DNA of 64,000 bases, from assembly GCA_016213105.1 (NCBI GenBank), contig JACRBN010000002.1:1-64000 (forward strand). Reading direction: 5' to 3'. Below the pieces are notes generated by a model. It was not told the origin of the DNA, searched no databases, and saw only the letters and a program-made list of their open reading frames with translations. The position numbers and the translations under genes were made by a program. The DNA comes from Chloroflexota bacterium (GTDB lineage Bacteria > Chloroflexota > Anaerolineae > Anaerolineales > Villigracilaceae). Of the stretch, positions 55,935 through 64,000 are shown one piece after another; position 1 is the first letter of the stretch; each line of letters starts with the position of its first letter.

Positions 55935-57995
55935 ATGCAAAAACGCCTGGGCATCCTGTTGAATCATCGTTACGCCCCGCCGCTCCTGCTGGCGGCGGTG
56001 ATGGTATTTGCCTATGGCCTGGTGATGACCCAGACGGGCTTTTACTGGGACGATCTGCCCATGTCGTGGATCCGCTATCAGCTTGGGCCGCAGGCGATGG
56101 CGCAGTATTTTTCCACCAATCGTCCCGTGTGGGGGCTGTTGTATCAGGTCACAACGCGGATTTTCCCGCAGGACCCGCTCTACTGGCAGGCCTTCGCGCT
56201 CTTCTGGCGCTGGATGGGGGCGGTGCTGGCCTGGCTGGTTGCCCGCGAGCTGTGGCCGCGGCGCAAAAGTTTTTCCCTGGCGGTCGGCCTGCTGTTCCTG
56301 GTGTACCCGGGCTTCAGCGCCCAATGGGCGGCCTACCTCTACAGTCATTTTTTCATCGTTCTGTGCTTATTCCTGTTTTCATTATATTGCTCCCTCAAAA
56401 CCATCGCGCGCCCATCCCGGGCCTGGATGGCTGCAGGCCTGATTGCCTCGGCGCTCAACTTGTGGATGATGGAGTACTTCTTCCTGTTGGAGTTGACCCG
56501 CGTCCTCCTGCTTTGGATTGCCCTGCGCGACGAAGTCCCCGCTGCGTCCCAACGCACCCGGCGGACCCTGGGCTTGTGGGCGCCCTACCTGGCTGTTTTC
56601 GCCGCTGCGGTTTTGTCCCGCTTCTTCATCTTCAACAACCAGGTCTACGGGATCGGATTGCTGCCGCGCCTGCAGGCCGACCCGTTGGGCACGTTGACGT
56701 CCCTGGCCCAGACGGCCCTGACCAGTCTGTGGACGGTCTCCTTTGCGGCCTGGGGACAGGCCTTCCAGTTGCCGAATCCCGTGGTGCATGGTCCGCGCAC
56801 GCTTGCCTTGTATGCGGGTGTGCTGGCGCTCGTTCTCGGGGCGGTGGCGGCGCTTTTTTGGTGGAGGCAGGATGAAGATCCAGGCAAACGCTGGGAGGGG
56901 GGCTGGTTCGTTGCGCTGGGCCTGGTCATGCTCCCGTTTGCCAGTGCGCCCTTCTGGCTGACCGACCTGCCCGTTGCGCTGGCCTTCCCCGCCAATCGCG
57001 CCACCCTGCCGTCGATGCTGGGCGTGGCGTTCATCCTGGCGGGTCTGATCGAACTGCTCCGCTGGCCGATTGCGCGTCACACCCTGCTGGCCGTGCTGGT
57101 CGCCCTGGCGGCGGGACGCCAGCTTTTGTGGGGCCTGGATTTCAGCCGCGACTGGCAGGCCCAGAAGAATCTGTTCTGGCAGATGACTTGGCGCGCGCCC
57201 GGCCTGGAGCCTGGGACGACGGTCTTGCTGAACGACCGCGCGCTTACTTTTCCTGATAATTCCGCTGTTCCGATCATCGAAAAACCGTTGGCATTCGAGG
57301 CCGACAACTCGTTGAGCGCGGCGCTGAATTGGGTCTACGCCCCGAACAATCACTCCGCGCAGGTCGATTACGTTCTGTTCTACCCGAAGACGCGCCTGGG
57401 CGGCTCCCTAGCCGGTCTGGAACCCGGCCTACCAATCCGTTATGACTACCTGGCTGGGATTTTCAACGGGAACACGTCGCAGGTGGTGGCCTTTTATTAT
57501 GCCCCGCCCGCCTGTCTGCGCGTGCTCGACCCGATCCTGGATGGCTATAACCGCTGGATCCCCGAGGATACCCTGATGCGCGAGGCGGCGGCGCTTTCCT
57601 CTGCCGGGTGGATACGGCCTGAGGAGACGGCGGTCGTTCCGTCGGTCTACGGCCCCGAGCCGACTCATGGCTGGTGTTATTACTTCGAGCGGGCCGACCT
57701 GGCTCGTCAGATGGGAGCTTGGGAGCAGGTTGTCGAAATCGCCCAGACGGCTTTTGCGCTGGATGATTATCCCAATGACCCCACGGAGAGATTTGTCTAT
57801 ATCGAAGGGTACGCTCATATCGATGATTGGGCGAATGCCGTGAATTATTCGATTCAATCCCACCGCGTTTCGCCGGGGTATGTCGACCCGATGTTGTGCA
57901 GGCTGTGGGATCGCATCGAAGCGGAGACTCCCGACAGCGCGGAGAAGGCTGCCGCCCTGGAGGAAGTCAAGACGAAATTCAGTTGTCTGCCATGA
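55935..57995 (+). CDS. Polytopic membrane protein, GT-C glycosyltransferase-like
   Basis: 686 residues. About ten or more membrane helices in the first 400 residues; the first extracytoplasmic loop has GFYWDDLP, the acidic pair typical of GT-C lipid-linked glycosyltransferases. The C-terminal 270 residues form a soluble domain with a Cys and an Asp/Tyr-rich segment. In the middle of the purine locus it looks out of place. It could glycosylate a surface protein; a transport role cannot be excluded. Confidence 0.75.
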   Translation: MQKRLGILLNHRYAPPLLLAAVMVFAYGLVMTQTGFYWDDLPMSWIRYQLGPQAMAQYFSTNRPVWGLLYQVTTRIFPQDPLYWQAFALFWRWMGAVLAWLVARELWPRRKSFSLAVGLLFLVYPGFSAQWAAYLYSHFFIVLCLFLFSLYCSLKTIARPSRAWMAAGLIASALNLWMMEYFFLLELTRVLLLWIALRDEVPAASQRTRRTLGLWAPYLAVFAAAVLSRFFIFNNQVYGIGLLPRLQADPLGTLTSLAQTALTSLWTVSFAAWGQAFQLPNPVVHGPRTLALYAGVLALVLGAVAALFWWRQDEDPGKRWEGGWFVALGLVMLPFASAPFWLTDLPVALAFPANRATLPSMLGVAFILAGLIELLRWPIARHTLLAVLVALAAGRQLLWGLDFSRDWQAQKNLFWQMTWRAPGLEPGTTVLLNDRALTFPDNSAVPIIEKPLAFEADNSLSAALNWVYAPNNHSAQVDYVLFYPKTRLGGSLAGLEPGLPIRYDYLAGIFNGNTSQVVAFYYAPPACLRVLDPILDGYNRWIPEDTLMREAAALSSAGWIRPEETAVVPSVYGPEPTHGWCYYFERADLARQMGAWEQVVEIAQTAFALDDYPNDPTERFVYIEGYAHIDDWANAVNYSIQSHRVSPGYVDPMLCRLWDRIEAETPDSAEKAAALEEVKTKFSCLP

Positions 57996-58004
57996 AATCG
58001 CAAC

Positions 58005-58033
58005 TTGCCTGAAAAACCGTCAGCATCTACAAT
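58005..58033 (+). promoter_or_regulatory. Possible promoter of the BMP importer operon
   Basis: TTGCCT (58005-58010), 17-bp spacer, TACAAT (58028-58033). The -35 is weak. An inverted repeat TTGT-GTAG-ACAA (58067-58078) downstream resembles the HutC-type operator at 46095. Confidence 0.6.
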
Positions 58034-58066
58034 GAAGGCGTTTGTGGTTCATGTTACAATGCAAAT

Positions 58067-58078
58067 TTGTGTAGACAA
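58067..58078. promoter_or_regulatory. Possible second GntR/HutC operator
   Basis: TTGTGTAGACAA: half-sites TTGT and ACAA separated by 4 bp, like the TGGTCTAGACCA class. It lies in the leader of the BMP-family importer genes. Confidence 0.5.
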
Positions 58079-58170
58079 GCATGTAGAAAGGAGGCTTATC
58101 GCCTGACAGTGATCCCATTCCCTCTTGTCCGCTCGATATTGAATCCACCCATTTCCTGGAGGAGTAACTG

Positions 58171-59463
58171 ATGAATCGCCACACTGTTTTGAAAGTCCTG
58201 GGACTGCTCATGATCTTCATGGTAGTTCTGTCTGCCTGCGGCACCCCCACTGCCGCTCCCGTTGAACCACCTGCTGCGACTGAACCCGCCGCGAATGAAC
58301 CCGCTGCGACCGAACCGGCCGCCACTGAACCCGCCGTCACCGAACCCGCTGCCGAGCAGTTCGTTTTCGGCATGCTGCTGGTCGGCCCGTACAATGACCA
58401 CGGCTATAGCCAGGCCCACTACGAAGGCGGCCTGTACGTCGAGAAAATGGCCGGCTTCAAGATGATCTATATCGACAAGGTCAATCCCGCCGACCGCCCC
58501 GGCACCACCCCCGCCCAACTCGGCGAGGAACTGGTCGCCCAGGGTGCGAAACTGGTCATCTTCAACTCGGATGACATGAAGGACAGCTCGACCGAATTCG
58601 CCAAGGCCCACCCTGAAATCCAGGTGATCATGGCCTCCGGCGACCAGGTTTGGGCGGATGGCAAGGTCAAAGAGGACATTCCCAACATGGTCAACATCAT
58701 GGGCCGCATGGAATACGGCAAAATGATGGCTGGCTGCGCTGCCGCTCTCACCACCAAGACCGGCCAGATCGGCTATCTTGGACCGTTGATCAACGATGAA
58801 ACCCGCCGCCTGGCCTCCTCGGCCTACCTCGGCGCCAAGTACTGCTGGACCGAGTACCTCGGCAAGGATGCCGCCGACCTCAAGTTCAAAGTCACCTGGA
58901 TCGGCTTCTGGTTCAACATCCCCGGCGTGACCTCCGATCCCACCCAGGTCGCCGATGAGTTCATCAACAGCGGCTACGACGTCATCATCTCGGGCATTGA
59001 CACCACCGAGGGTCTGACCGAAGCCAAGAAATTCGCGGCTGAGGGCAAGGAAGTCTTCGCCGTGCCGTACGACTTCATTGGCTCCTGCGAAGAGGGCAAG
59101 GAAGTCTGCCTGGGCGTCCCGTACTTCAACTGGGGCCCCGCCTACCTCAAGACCATCAGCACTGCCGCTGACGGCACCTACGCCTCCAACTTCCAATGGA
59201 ACGGTCCCGACTGGGCCGACATCAACAATGTCGATACCAGCTCGGTCGGTTTCATCAAGGGCAACGCCCTCAGCGCTGAAGCTTCCGCCAGCCTCGATGA
59301 ATTCATCGCGGCCCTCGCGGGCGGCCTGAACCTGTGGACTGGCCCGATCAACCTGCAGGACGGCACCGTTTACCTCGCCGATGGCATTGTCGCCACCGAC
59401 CAGGAAATCTGGTACCTACCGCAGTTGCTCGAAGGCATGGAAGGCCAGAGCGTCCAACCGTAA
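58171..59463 (+). CDS. BMP family ABC transporter substrate-binding lipoprotein
   Basis: 430 residues. Lipobox LSAC, Cys at 23, followed by a Pro/Ala/Glu/Thr linker of EPAAT repeats. The BMP/PnrA fold starts with FVFGMLLVGPYNDHGYSQAHYEGG, where DHGYSQ is a ligand-contacting segment in nucleoside-binding members. Captures nucleosides or nucleobases outside the membrane for the importer encoded next. Seems adapted to purines given the locus. An attenuator-like hairpin follows. Confidence 0.93.
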   Translation: MNRHTVLKVLGLLMIFMVVLSACGTPTAAPVEPPAATEPAANEPAATEPAATEPAVTEPAAEQFVFGMLLVGPYNDHGYSQAHYEGGLYVEKMAGFKMIYIDKVNPADRPGTTPAQLGEELVAQGAKLVIFNSDDMKDSSTEFAKAHPEIQVIMASGDQVWADGKVKEDIPNMVNIMGRMEYGKMMAGCAAALTTKTGQIGYLGPLINDETRRLASSAYLGAKYCWTEYLGKDAADLKFKVTWIGFWFNIPGVTSDPTQVADEFINSGYDVIISGIDTTEGLTEAKKFAAEGKEVFAVPYDFIGSCEEGKEVCLGVPYFNWGPAYLKTISTAADGTYASNFQWNGPDWADINNVDTSSVGFIKGNALSAEASASLDEFIAALAGGLNLWTGPINLQDGTVYLADGIVATDQEIWYLPQLLEGMEGQSVQP

Positions 59464-59476
59464 CCCATTTATACAG

Positions 59477-59505
59477 ACGGGGGAAGGCGAACAGCCTTCC
59501 CCCGT
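59477..59505 (+). terminator. Attenuating hairpin between bmp and the ATPase gene
   Basis: ACGGGGGAAGGC-GAACA-GCCTTCCCCCGT, 12-bp stem, followed by TTTC only. Likely a partial terminator that keeps binding protein in excess over the membrane parts. Confidence 0.7.
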
Positions 59506-59561
59506 TTCATACCCAAATTCCGCCCTGCGGTGGAAAATTACTGCTGTAAAAAGGATAGCCC

Positions 59562-61043
59562 ATGAAGGTCGAACTCCACAGCATCCATAAACATTTTGGG
59601 AAAGTGCATGCCAACGACGACATCACCCTGAATATCCCGGCCGGCACCATCCAGGGTATTCTTGGCGAGAACGGAGCGGGCAAAAGCACCCTGATGAAGG
59701 TCCTCTCTGGCTTCATTCAAGCCGACAGTGGGGATATCCTGTTGGACGGCAAGCCGATCATCATTCACTCGCCCGCCGATGCCATCAAACACGGCATTGG
59801 CATGTTACATCAGGACCCGCTGGACTTCCCGCCGATGCGCATCGTCGATAATTTCATCCTCGGCGCCGAAGGCGGCCTGTTCCCGAACCGCGCAGTCGTC
59901 GTGCGCGATTTCAAGCTGCTTGCCGAGCAATATGGTTTTTCCATTGACCCGGATTCGTACGTGGATGCCCTGACCGTGGGCGAACGCCAACAACTCGAAA
60001 TTCTGCGCCTGCTCTGGCTGGGCGCCCGCGTGCTCATCCTTGATGAGCCGACGACGGGTATCAGCTCCAGCCAAAAGGTGAAACTCTTCGCCACCTTGCG
60101 CAAGCTGGCAGCCGAGGGCAAGACCATGATCTTCGTGTCGCACAAGCTCGAAGACGTGGAGGCGCTCTGCCACCAGGCCGTCGTGCTCCGCCAGGGAAAG
60201 CTGATCGGCGAGATGCAGAAACCCTTCGACCCGAAGAAACTGGTCGCGATGATGTTCGGCAAGGAAATCTCCCTGGGTGCGCGGCAGGTTGCCAAGCCGG
60301 GCGAGGCGATCCTCTCCCTCCAGCACGTCTCGTTGGAGGATGTGCGCCTAAAGATCAAGGATGTGTCGCTGGAAGTTCATGCGGGCGAGGTCATCGGCCT
60401 GGCGGGCATGGAAGGCAGCGGACAGGGCCCATTCCTGCGCGCCTGCGCGGGGCTGATGCGCCCGGTGGGGGGGCACGTCCTGCTCAAGGGCCAGGACCTG
60501 ACGGGCAAACCCTATCATGCGTATAAGCATCACGGCGTGGAATTCCTGCCCGCCTCGCGCCTGGAGGAAGGTCTCGTGCCCGGATTGACCCTGACCGAGC
60601 ACTTCATCCTGGCCGAGGAGCCAAAGGGCATGTTCATCGACCGCGAGTATGGACGCAAACTGGCCGAGGAGCGCATCAAGTCCTTCAATATCAAGGGCAC
60701 GCCGGTCAGCACGGTCGAGTCGCTTTCGGGCGGAAACCAGCAGCGGGCGTTGCTATCGCTGTTGAATGATCCGCTTTCCCTGGTGTTGATCGAACACCCC
60801 ACCCGCGGACTGGACATTGAATCGGTCATTTATATCTGGAGCAAGCTGAAGGACCGCTGCCGTCAGGGCGCTGCCATTCTCTTCATTTCCTCGGACCTGG
60901 AGGAGGTGTTGCAGTACAGCGACCGTGTGCTAGTCTTCTTCAGCGGCAAGGTCTCCGAACCGCTGGATGCCGCGCAGACGAGCGTGGAACAACTCGGTCA
61001 ACTGATCGGTGGCAGGGGCTGGCCCGAGAAACAGGCTGTGTGA
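59562..61043 (+). CDS. Sugar/nucleoside-type ABC importer ATP-binding protein (two ABC domains)
   Basis: 493 residues. Domain 1: Walker A GENGAGKST, C-loop LTVGERQQLEILR (non-canonical), Walker B RVLILDEPTTGI. Domain 2: Walker A region GLAGMEGSGQGPF (degenerate), LSGGNQQRALLSLL, VLIEHPTRGLD. This two-domain form with degenerate second P-loop is usual for BMP-family (YufO/RbsA-like) importers. Provides energy for the nucleobase uptake system. Confidence 0.94.
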   Translation: MKVELHSIHKHFGKVHANDDITLNIPAGTIQGILGENGAGKSTLMKVLSGFIQADSGDILLDGKPIIIHSPADAIKHGIGMLHQDPLDFPPMRIVDNFILGAEGGLFPNRAVVVRDFKLLAEQYGFSIDPDSYVDALTVGERQQLEILRLLWLGARVLILDEPTTGISSSQKVKLFATLRKLAAEGKTMIFVSHKLEDVEALCHQAVVLRQGKLIGEMQKPFDPKKLVAMMFGKEISLGARQVAKPGEAILSLQHVSLEDVRLKIKDVSLEVHAGEVIGLAGMEGSGQGPFLRACAGLMRPVGGHVLLKGQDLTGKPYHAYKHHGVEFLPASRLEEGLVPGLTLTEHFILAEEPKGMFIDREYGRKLAEERIKSFNIKGTPVSTVESLSGGNQQRALLSLLNDPLSLVLIEHPTRGLDIESVIYIWSKLKDRCRQGAAILFISSDLEEVLQYSDRVLVFFSGKVSEPLDAAQTSVEQLGQLIGGRGWPEKQAV

Positions 61044-61050
61044 GGCTTCG

Positions 61051-62091
61051 ATGATGAAAAATAGCCGTTTGGCAAATATTGGATTTCAACTGGCCGCGCT
61101 GGTGCTGGCGCTGCTCTTCACCACCCTGATCCTGGTGGCGACGGGCGCACCTCCGCTGGAGGCCTACAAGAACATCATCCTGGGGTCGGTCAGCTCGCTT
61201 GACAAGATCTCGAACGTGCTGGTGACCTGGGTGCCGCTGCTGCTGGCGAGCGCGGGCCTGCTCATCACCTTTTCGGCGGGCTTGTGGAACATCGGCATGG
61301 AAGGGCAGATCACGCTCGGCGCGATTGGCACCACCTGGGCACTGCGTCTGATGCAGGACAGCAGCCTGCCGCCTGCGCTGGTCATCGTTTTGAGCATTCT
61401 GGCTGGGATGGTGATGGGCGCATTGTGGGCGTCGCTGGCGGGCGCGCTCAAGACCTTTGGCGGCGTGAACGAGATCTTCGGCGGCCTGGGCTTGAACTTC
61501 GTTGCCACCGCGCTGACCCTGTGGCTGATCTTCGGCCCGTGGAAGCGCCCGGGCGTCGGCTCGATGAGCGGCACCGAACCCTTCCCTGAAGCCCTGTGGC
61601 TGCCCATGTTCCCCGACTCGCGCCTCAGCCCGTGGGCTTTGGTGCTGGCCGTGGTGGCTATTGTGATCGTGTACTTCATGCTGCAAGGCACGTATTTCGG
61701 CCTGCGCCTGAAGGCGGTCGGAAAGAATTTCCGCGCGGCGTACATGCTGGGCATCCCCACCTGGCAGTACATGATGATCTCCTTCATGTTGTGCGGCGCG
61801 CTGGCGGGGGCGGCGGGCGCCGTGCAGGTGACGGCGGTCTATCACCGTCTGATTCCCTCCATCTCCAGCGGGTACGGATATCTCGGCCTGCTGGTGGCGA
61901 TGCTGGTCAATTATCAGGCCGCCTGGGCCGCGCCCGTGGCGCTCTTCTTTGCGGCCCTGAACATCGGCAGCATCCAACTGCCGATCATCCTGAAACTGGA
62001 TTCGTCCCTGTCGGGTGTCTTGCAGGGTATGCTGGTGCTGTTCGTCCTCATGGTCGAGGGTGTGCGCCAGCGCCTGATGCGTCGTTCGTGA
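61051..62091 (+). CDS. ABC importer permease, nucleoside type (YufP-like)
   Basis: 346 residues from ATG 61051 (GAGG 5 bp upstream; ATG 61054 also possible). About nine helices in the BPD_transp_2 fold, with GLWNIGMEGQITLGAIGTTWA and the cytoplasmic EAA-like loop GLRLKAVGKNFRAAYMLGIPTWQY. Translationally close to the ATPase gene and to the second permease. It forms half of the channel. Confidence 0.92.
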   Translation: MMKNSRLANIGFQLAALVLALLFTTLILVATGAPPLEAYKNIILGSVSSLDKISNVLVTWVPLLLASAGLLITFSAGLWNIGMEGQITLGAIGTTWALRLMQDSSLPPALVIVLSILAGMVMGALWASLAGALKTFGGVNEIFGGLGLNFVATALTLWLIFGPWKRPGVGSMSGTEPFPEALWLPMFPDSRLSPWALVLAVVAIVIVYFMLQGTYFGLRLKAVGKNFRAAYMLGIPTWQYMMISFMLCGALAGAAGAVQVTAVYHRLIPSISSGYGYLGLLVAMLVNYQAAWAAPVALFFAALNIGSIQLPIILKLDSSLSGVLQGMLVLFVLMVEGVRQRLMRRS

Positions 62092-62098
62092 GGTGAGC

Positions 62099-63097
62099 AT
62101 GGATACCAACACTATCATCATCGGTTTGGCGGGTGTCCTGGTCGCTGCGGCGCCGCTGCTGTTCGCTGTCATCGGCGAGACCATCTCCGAGCGCGCGGGT
62201 GTGACCAACCTGTCCATGAACGGCACCATCCTGCTTTCGGCCATGGGCGGTTTCGCCGTGGCGGTCACAACCGACAGCATCCTGCTCGGCTTTTTGGCGG
62301 GGGCAGGCATCGGAGCGGCGGTGGCGCTGATCGTGGCGTTCTCGTCCATCACATTGAAGCAATCCCAGGTGGCGGTCGGTTTCGTGCTGGCGCTGGTCAC
62401 GCGCGACCTGTCCTACTTCCTGGGCAATCCCTTCATGGGCCTCGAAGGTCCGCGCCTGCCCGCCTGGGATATTCCCCTGCTGGCGGACATCCCCATCATC
62501 GGGCCGCTCTTCTTCCAGCACGACCTGATGACCTACCTGAGCTACGTGCTCATCCTCCTGGCCTGGCTGTGGATCTTCCGCACCCGCCCGGGCCTGATGC
62601 TGCAAGGCATCGGCGAGCGCCCGGCGGCGGCCTTCGTGCGCGGCGCGAACGTAAACCTGCTGCGCTATTTCTATACGGTGTTGGGCGGCGCGCTGGTCGG
62701 CCTGGCGGGTCCGCTGTATTCGCTCTCGGTCAAGGCGGGCTGGAAGGGCACCATCTCGGGCCTGGACGGCATCGGCTGGATCGCGCTTTCGATCACCATC
62801 TTCGGCGGCTGGAATCCCGCGCGGGCTGCGTTTGGCGCGTATCTCTTTGCCCTGTTGCAGTGGCTGGGACTGGTGCTCCAACCGAGCATGCCGGGCGTCC
62901 CCTCGCAGGTGCTGCAGGTGGCCCCGTTCCCGCTCATGATCCTGACCCTGCTGCTGGTCAACATCGGCGACGCGGAATGGGTGGGCCGCACCCTGGCGGC
63001 CATGCCCGAAGGCGCGCGCCGCTTTTTCACCAAACTCCTGCGCGCCATGCGGGCCTCCCCGCCTGCCGCGCTGGGTGTGCCCTTCGAATCAGATTAG
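62099..63097 (+). CDS. ABC importer permease, nucleoside type (YufQ-like)
   Basis: 332 residues from ATG 62099; a GTG two codons upstream is possible. BPD_transp_2 fold, IGETISERAGVTNLSMNGTILLSAMGGF at the start and the cytoplasmic PGLMLQGIGERPAAAFVRGANVNLLRYFYTV loop. Partner of the permease just upstream, in heterodimer. A terminator follows at 63108. Confidence 0.92.
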   Translation: MDTNTIIIGLAGVLVAAAPLLFAVIGETISERAGVTNLSMNGTILLSAMGGFAVAVTTDSILLGFLAGAGIGAAVALIVAFSSITLKQSQVAVGFVLALVTRDLSYFLGNPFMGLEGPRLPAWDIPLLADIPIIGPLFFQHDLMTYLSYVLILLAWLWIFRTRPGLMLQGIGERPAAAFVRGANVNLLRYFYTVLGGALVGLAGPLYSLSVKAGWKGTISGLDGIGWIALSITIFGGWNPARAAFGAYLFALLQWLGLVLQPSMPGVPSQVLQVAPFPLMILTLLLVNIGDAEWVGRTLAAMPEGARRFFTKLLRAMRASPPAALGVPFESD

Positions 63098-63107
63098 CCT
63101 CTCGACG

Positions 63108-63140
63108 AGTCCCGCCATCCAAAGCGGGACTTGTTTTTTT
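63108..63140 (+). terminator. Intrinsic terminator of the importer operon
   Basis: AGTCCCGC (63108-63115) and GCGGGACT (63124-63131) form an 8-bp stem followed by TG and seven T. Confidence 0.92.
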
Positions 63141-63242
63141 GGTGGAATGCAGCCTGCGTGGGGCGTTTCTCCCAATTTTGTCAGTATAAAAATATGTACT
63201 TTGTCACTAGCTTCCAGATCGTGAACTATTGTACAAAGAAAA

Positions 63243-63257
63243 GGTCAGACGACTATC
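63243..63257. promoter_or_regulatory. HutC-like site upstream of the second GntR gene
   Basis: GGTCAGACGACT resembles the operator TTGTCAGACAACT at 46097-46109 in nine of the aligned positions. It lies 20-30 bp before the start codon of the partial regulator. Confidence 0.4.
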
Positions 63258-63278
63258 CTCCAACCAATCACCCTTTCC

Positions 63279-64000
63279 ATGTCCATTATCCAGTCGAAAA
63301 CGGTTGCCCATCAAGTAGATGAGATCCTCCTGGAAAGAATTCGGGACGGCTCGTATGCTGCCGGCAGCCGTATGCCATCGGAGAGTGAATTGTCCGAGGA
63401 ATTGGGGGTCAGCCGCGCCACCGTGCGGACGGCGCTTGCGAAACTGGCAGCCACGGGTCTTATCATTCGCAAACAAGGGGATGGAACCTACGTGAACGCG
63501 CATGTGCGGGAAGCCAGCGTGCATACTGGGAATTTGTGGGACCTGGTGCAATTGATCGAGGGTAACGGGTACAACTCCTCCATCCGCTCATTGTCCATCG
63601 AGCGGCGCGTGGCAACGGAGCGGGAGGCCCTGGCGCTGGCCCTGGAACCCGGCGATGAATTACTTTCCATGCACCGCCTGTTCCTGGCGGATGGACAGCC
63701 GGTGATCCTGGCGAATAACGTCATTCCATTCAACCTGCTGCGCACCCCGATGGAAAGCATCGACGGCGAACTGCACATCCGCGAAATTTTCCACAGGTAC
63801 TGCCATCAGAAAATCACATTTGCCATCACCGACATCCGCTCCACGGTGATGGATGAGCAGGCGAAGGAATTTTTGGGAGGGGCGGCCGGGCGGGCCATTC
63901 TTCAATTGCAGGTCTCGTTCTATGGCAAGAACAACCTGCCCCTGGCCCTGGGCATGAATTTTTTCGATGATTCGATCTTGCGGTTGAGTTTGGTACAGGC
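63279..64000 (+). CDS. GntR family regulator, HutC subfamily, partial (runs off the window)
   Basis: 240 codons are visible from ATG 63279 and the frame is still open at the edge. No Shine-Dalgarno is visible. N-terminal wHTH: RMPSESELSEELGVSRATVRTALAKLAATGLIIRKQGDGTYV. UTRA domain follows (LLSMHRLFLADGQPVILANNVIPF). It is similar in layout to the 50203 regulator but clearly a distinct protein. Probably controls the genes to the right or the importer to the left. Confidence 0.9.
   Translation, partial: MSIIQSKTVAHQVDEILLERIRDGSYAAGSRMPSESELSEELGVSRATVRTALAKLAATGLIIRKQGDGTYVNAHVREASVHTGNLWDLVQLIEGNGYNSSIRSLSIERRVATEREALALALEPGDELLSMHRLFLADGQPVILANNVIPFNLLRTPMESIDGELHIREIFHRYCHQKITFAITDIRSTVMDEQAKEFLGGAAGRAILQLQVSFYGKNNLPLALGMNFFDDSILRLSLVQ

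Noticed and set aside
58034-58170. Purine riboswitch before the BMP importer
   Set aside because: The conserved loop motifs of the purine aptamer are missing; only an inverted repeat and a small hairpin GGC-TTATC-GCC are seen.

Overview
The window looks like a GC-rich chromosomal segment of a free-living, probably anaerobic bacterium. My best guess is Chloroflexota, class Anaerolineae. This rests on overall gene content (secreted NBR1-type Ig-like proteins with Pro/Thr-rich linkers, a PPi-type phosphofructokinase, a CdaA/YbbR pair, several lipoproteins with PT-rich stalks, no sign of outer-membrane machinery) and on the style of the intergenic repeats. No marker-gene comparison could be run. 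There are no rRNA genes, no CRISPR array, no intact insertion sequence and no prophage. RNA genes are RNase P RNA (29324-29766) and one CAT-anticodon tRNA (31967-32038).

Layout. 1-6734 (+): a tandem-repeat array, then a TetR-controlled ABC exporter operon (regulator, ABC-2 permease, HlyD-like fusion protein, two ATPases) interrupted by a four-helix protein and a deazaflavin-type reductase. One ATPase carries an in-frame insertion of a palindromic repeat. 6783-13826 (-): a tightly overlapping run of about ten small genes of poorly known families (WYL regulator, alpha/beta hydrolase, DfsB, GyrI-like, DUF3788, DUF4332, HEAT-like, DUF3795, B-box) ending in a PspC gene. 13971-15131 (-): dinB. 15390-23727 (+): a secreted NBR1-Ig protein, a two-component pair, an ECF sigma factor and two large lipoproteins. 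23898-28948 (-): der, a YbbR protein, the diadenylate cyclase cdaA, and coaE with an extra C-terminal domain. 29902-30896 (+): azlCD. 30903-45698: a REC-GGDEF protein, tRNA, SlyD, MFS exporter, a second ABC exporter operon, a lipoprotein, L-serine dehydratase, PPi-type Pfk, coiled-coil/membrane proteins, RNHCP, RsgA and an RRM protein, with a non-coding region between the last two that holds its own promoter and two hairpin-terminated units.

46063-64000 (+): a coherent nucleobase catabolism locus. It has a strong promoter and a GntR/HutC-type operator. The genes are an 8-oxoguanine deaminase-like enzyme, a small protein plus an AbiEii-like nucleotidyltransferase, adenine deaminase, a GntR/UTRA regulator, YgeY hydrolase, a divergent aspartate-type carbamoyltransferase, a histidine phosphatase, an ornithine-type carbamoyltransferase, carbamate kinase, a GT-C-like membrane protein, a complete BMP-family (nucleoside-type) ABC importer, and a second GntR/UTRA regulator cut by the right edge. 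The enzymes resemble the anaerobic purine-degradation set around ygeW-ygeY-yqeA-ssnA: deaminate the purine, open and cleave it, move the carbamoyl group to phosphate, and make ATP with carbamate kinase. The importer would supply substrate.

Gene borders throughout carry three kinds of small repeats: degenerate 7- or 8-bp tandem repeats that often touch stop codons, short palindromes with 2-3 nt loops, and a longer CTTCGACT/CTCCGCTCAG palindromic element. These are the most unusual sequence-level features of the window.
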